From Bacteroidales bacterium (GTDB taxonomy: Bacteria > Bacteroidota > Bacteroidia > Bacteroidales > P3): a stretch of 62,300 bases of DNA. Below the pieces are notes generated by a model. The model was not told the DNA's origin, did not search any database, and saw nothing but the letters and a program-made list of their open reading frames with translations. Positions 62,233 to 62,300 of the stretch are shown piece after piece. The stretch spans positions 1-62,300 of the forward strand of contig JAFSLX010000048.1 of NCBI GenBank assembly GCA_017448185.1, in the 5' to 3' direction. The position numbers were made by a program, and so were the translations under genes. Numbering within the stretch: position 1 is the first letter of the stretch; each line of letters opens with the position of its first letter.

Positions 62233-62300
62233 CCGTTGTTCGGCCGTTGTTCGGTCGTTGTTCAGTCGTTGTTCAGTCAAACACTGAACAACGACTGAAC
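62233..62300. repeat. Hairpin, copy F of the 11-bp-period family, cut by the window end
   Basis: The left arm runs to 62277 and consists of four 11-base units (GTTGTTCGGCC, GTTGTTCGGTC, GTTGTTCAGTC twice). The loop is CAAAC (62278-62282), and 18 bases of a right arm are seen before the window ends. It begins 38 bases after the phased repeats. Confidence 0.85.

Overview
The window looks like chromosomal DNA of an uncultured or gut-type member of the Bacteroidales. The case rests on several independent traits. Many genes are preceded by the Bacteroidetes -7 element TAnnTTTG, often with TTTG 19-21 bases upstream. Proteins carry type IX secretion (T9SS) sorting domains of both type A and type B. 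The aerotolerance (bat) operon is in the order typical of the phylum, and families largely confined to it (DUF4105, DUF6922, DUF6769-like, Fib_succ_major/DUF1566 proteins) are present. Genus cannot be assigned from the sequence alone. No rRNA, tRNA, insertion sequence, CRISPR array or prophage was seen.

Layout. 0-1.4 kb: end of an ArsR-type regulator, a degenerate tandem repeat, and a decaying lipoprotein gene beside a His-rich small membrane protein. 1.7-12.3 kb: housekeeping genes (acyl-CoA ligase, thioredoxin-like protein, mutL, rhomboid protease, valS, tyrS). 12.4-15.5 kb: a large T9SS-secreted protein. 15.9-18.0 kb: small conserved hypotheticals and a LiaF-like membrane protein. 18.1-26.3 kb: a compact moxR-DUF58-batA-B-C-D-E operon, running on into a WG-repeat protein, an RseC-like protein, ruvC and a transglutaminase-like lipoprotein, with many start/stop overlaps. 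30.1-33.1 kb: a beta-keto acid cleavage enzyme and a secreted arginine-deiminase-fold protein with Ig-like and T9SS domains. 33.1-37.4 kb: four glycosyltransferases (one lacking its C-terminal domain) and trmH. 37.6-47.7 kb: PepSY-like protein, adhesin-domain lipoprotein, secA, DUF4105 protein, MscS channel and a 1009-residue T9SS adhesin. 47.8-50.7 kb: an AlkZ-like winged-helix protein and a three-gene membrane/hydrolase operon. 51.2-58.5 kb: an accessory stretch with two toxin-antitoxin-like pairs, AT-rich hypothetical genes and a structured RNA, interspersed with a DUF1015 protein and an NhaC antiporter. 58.5-62 kb: gcvT and a type B T9SS protein.

The most unusual signals are not protein genes. 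(1) A family of six intergenic perfect or near-perfect hairpins with stems of about 25-32 bp is built from an 11-bp internal repeat, and three copies share a CAAAC loop. (2) A nested 125-nt inverted-repeat RNA lies behind a good promoter at 55.8-56.1 kb and resembles 6S RNA in architecture. (3) Four phased direct repeats lie at 62.1-62.2 kb. The most interesting protein is the deiminase at 30949-33099, whose domain order matches the Porphyromonas gingivalis peptidylarginine deiminase.
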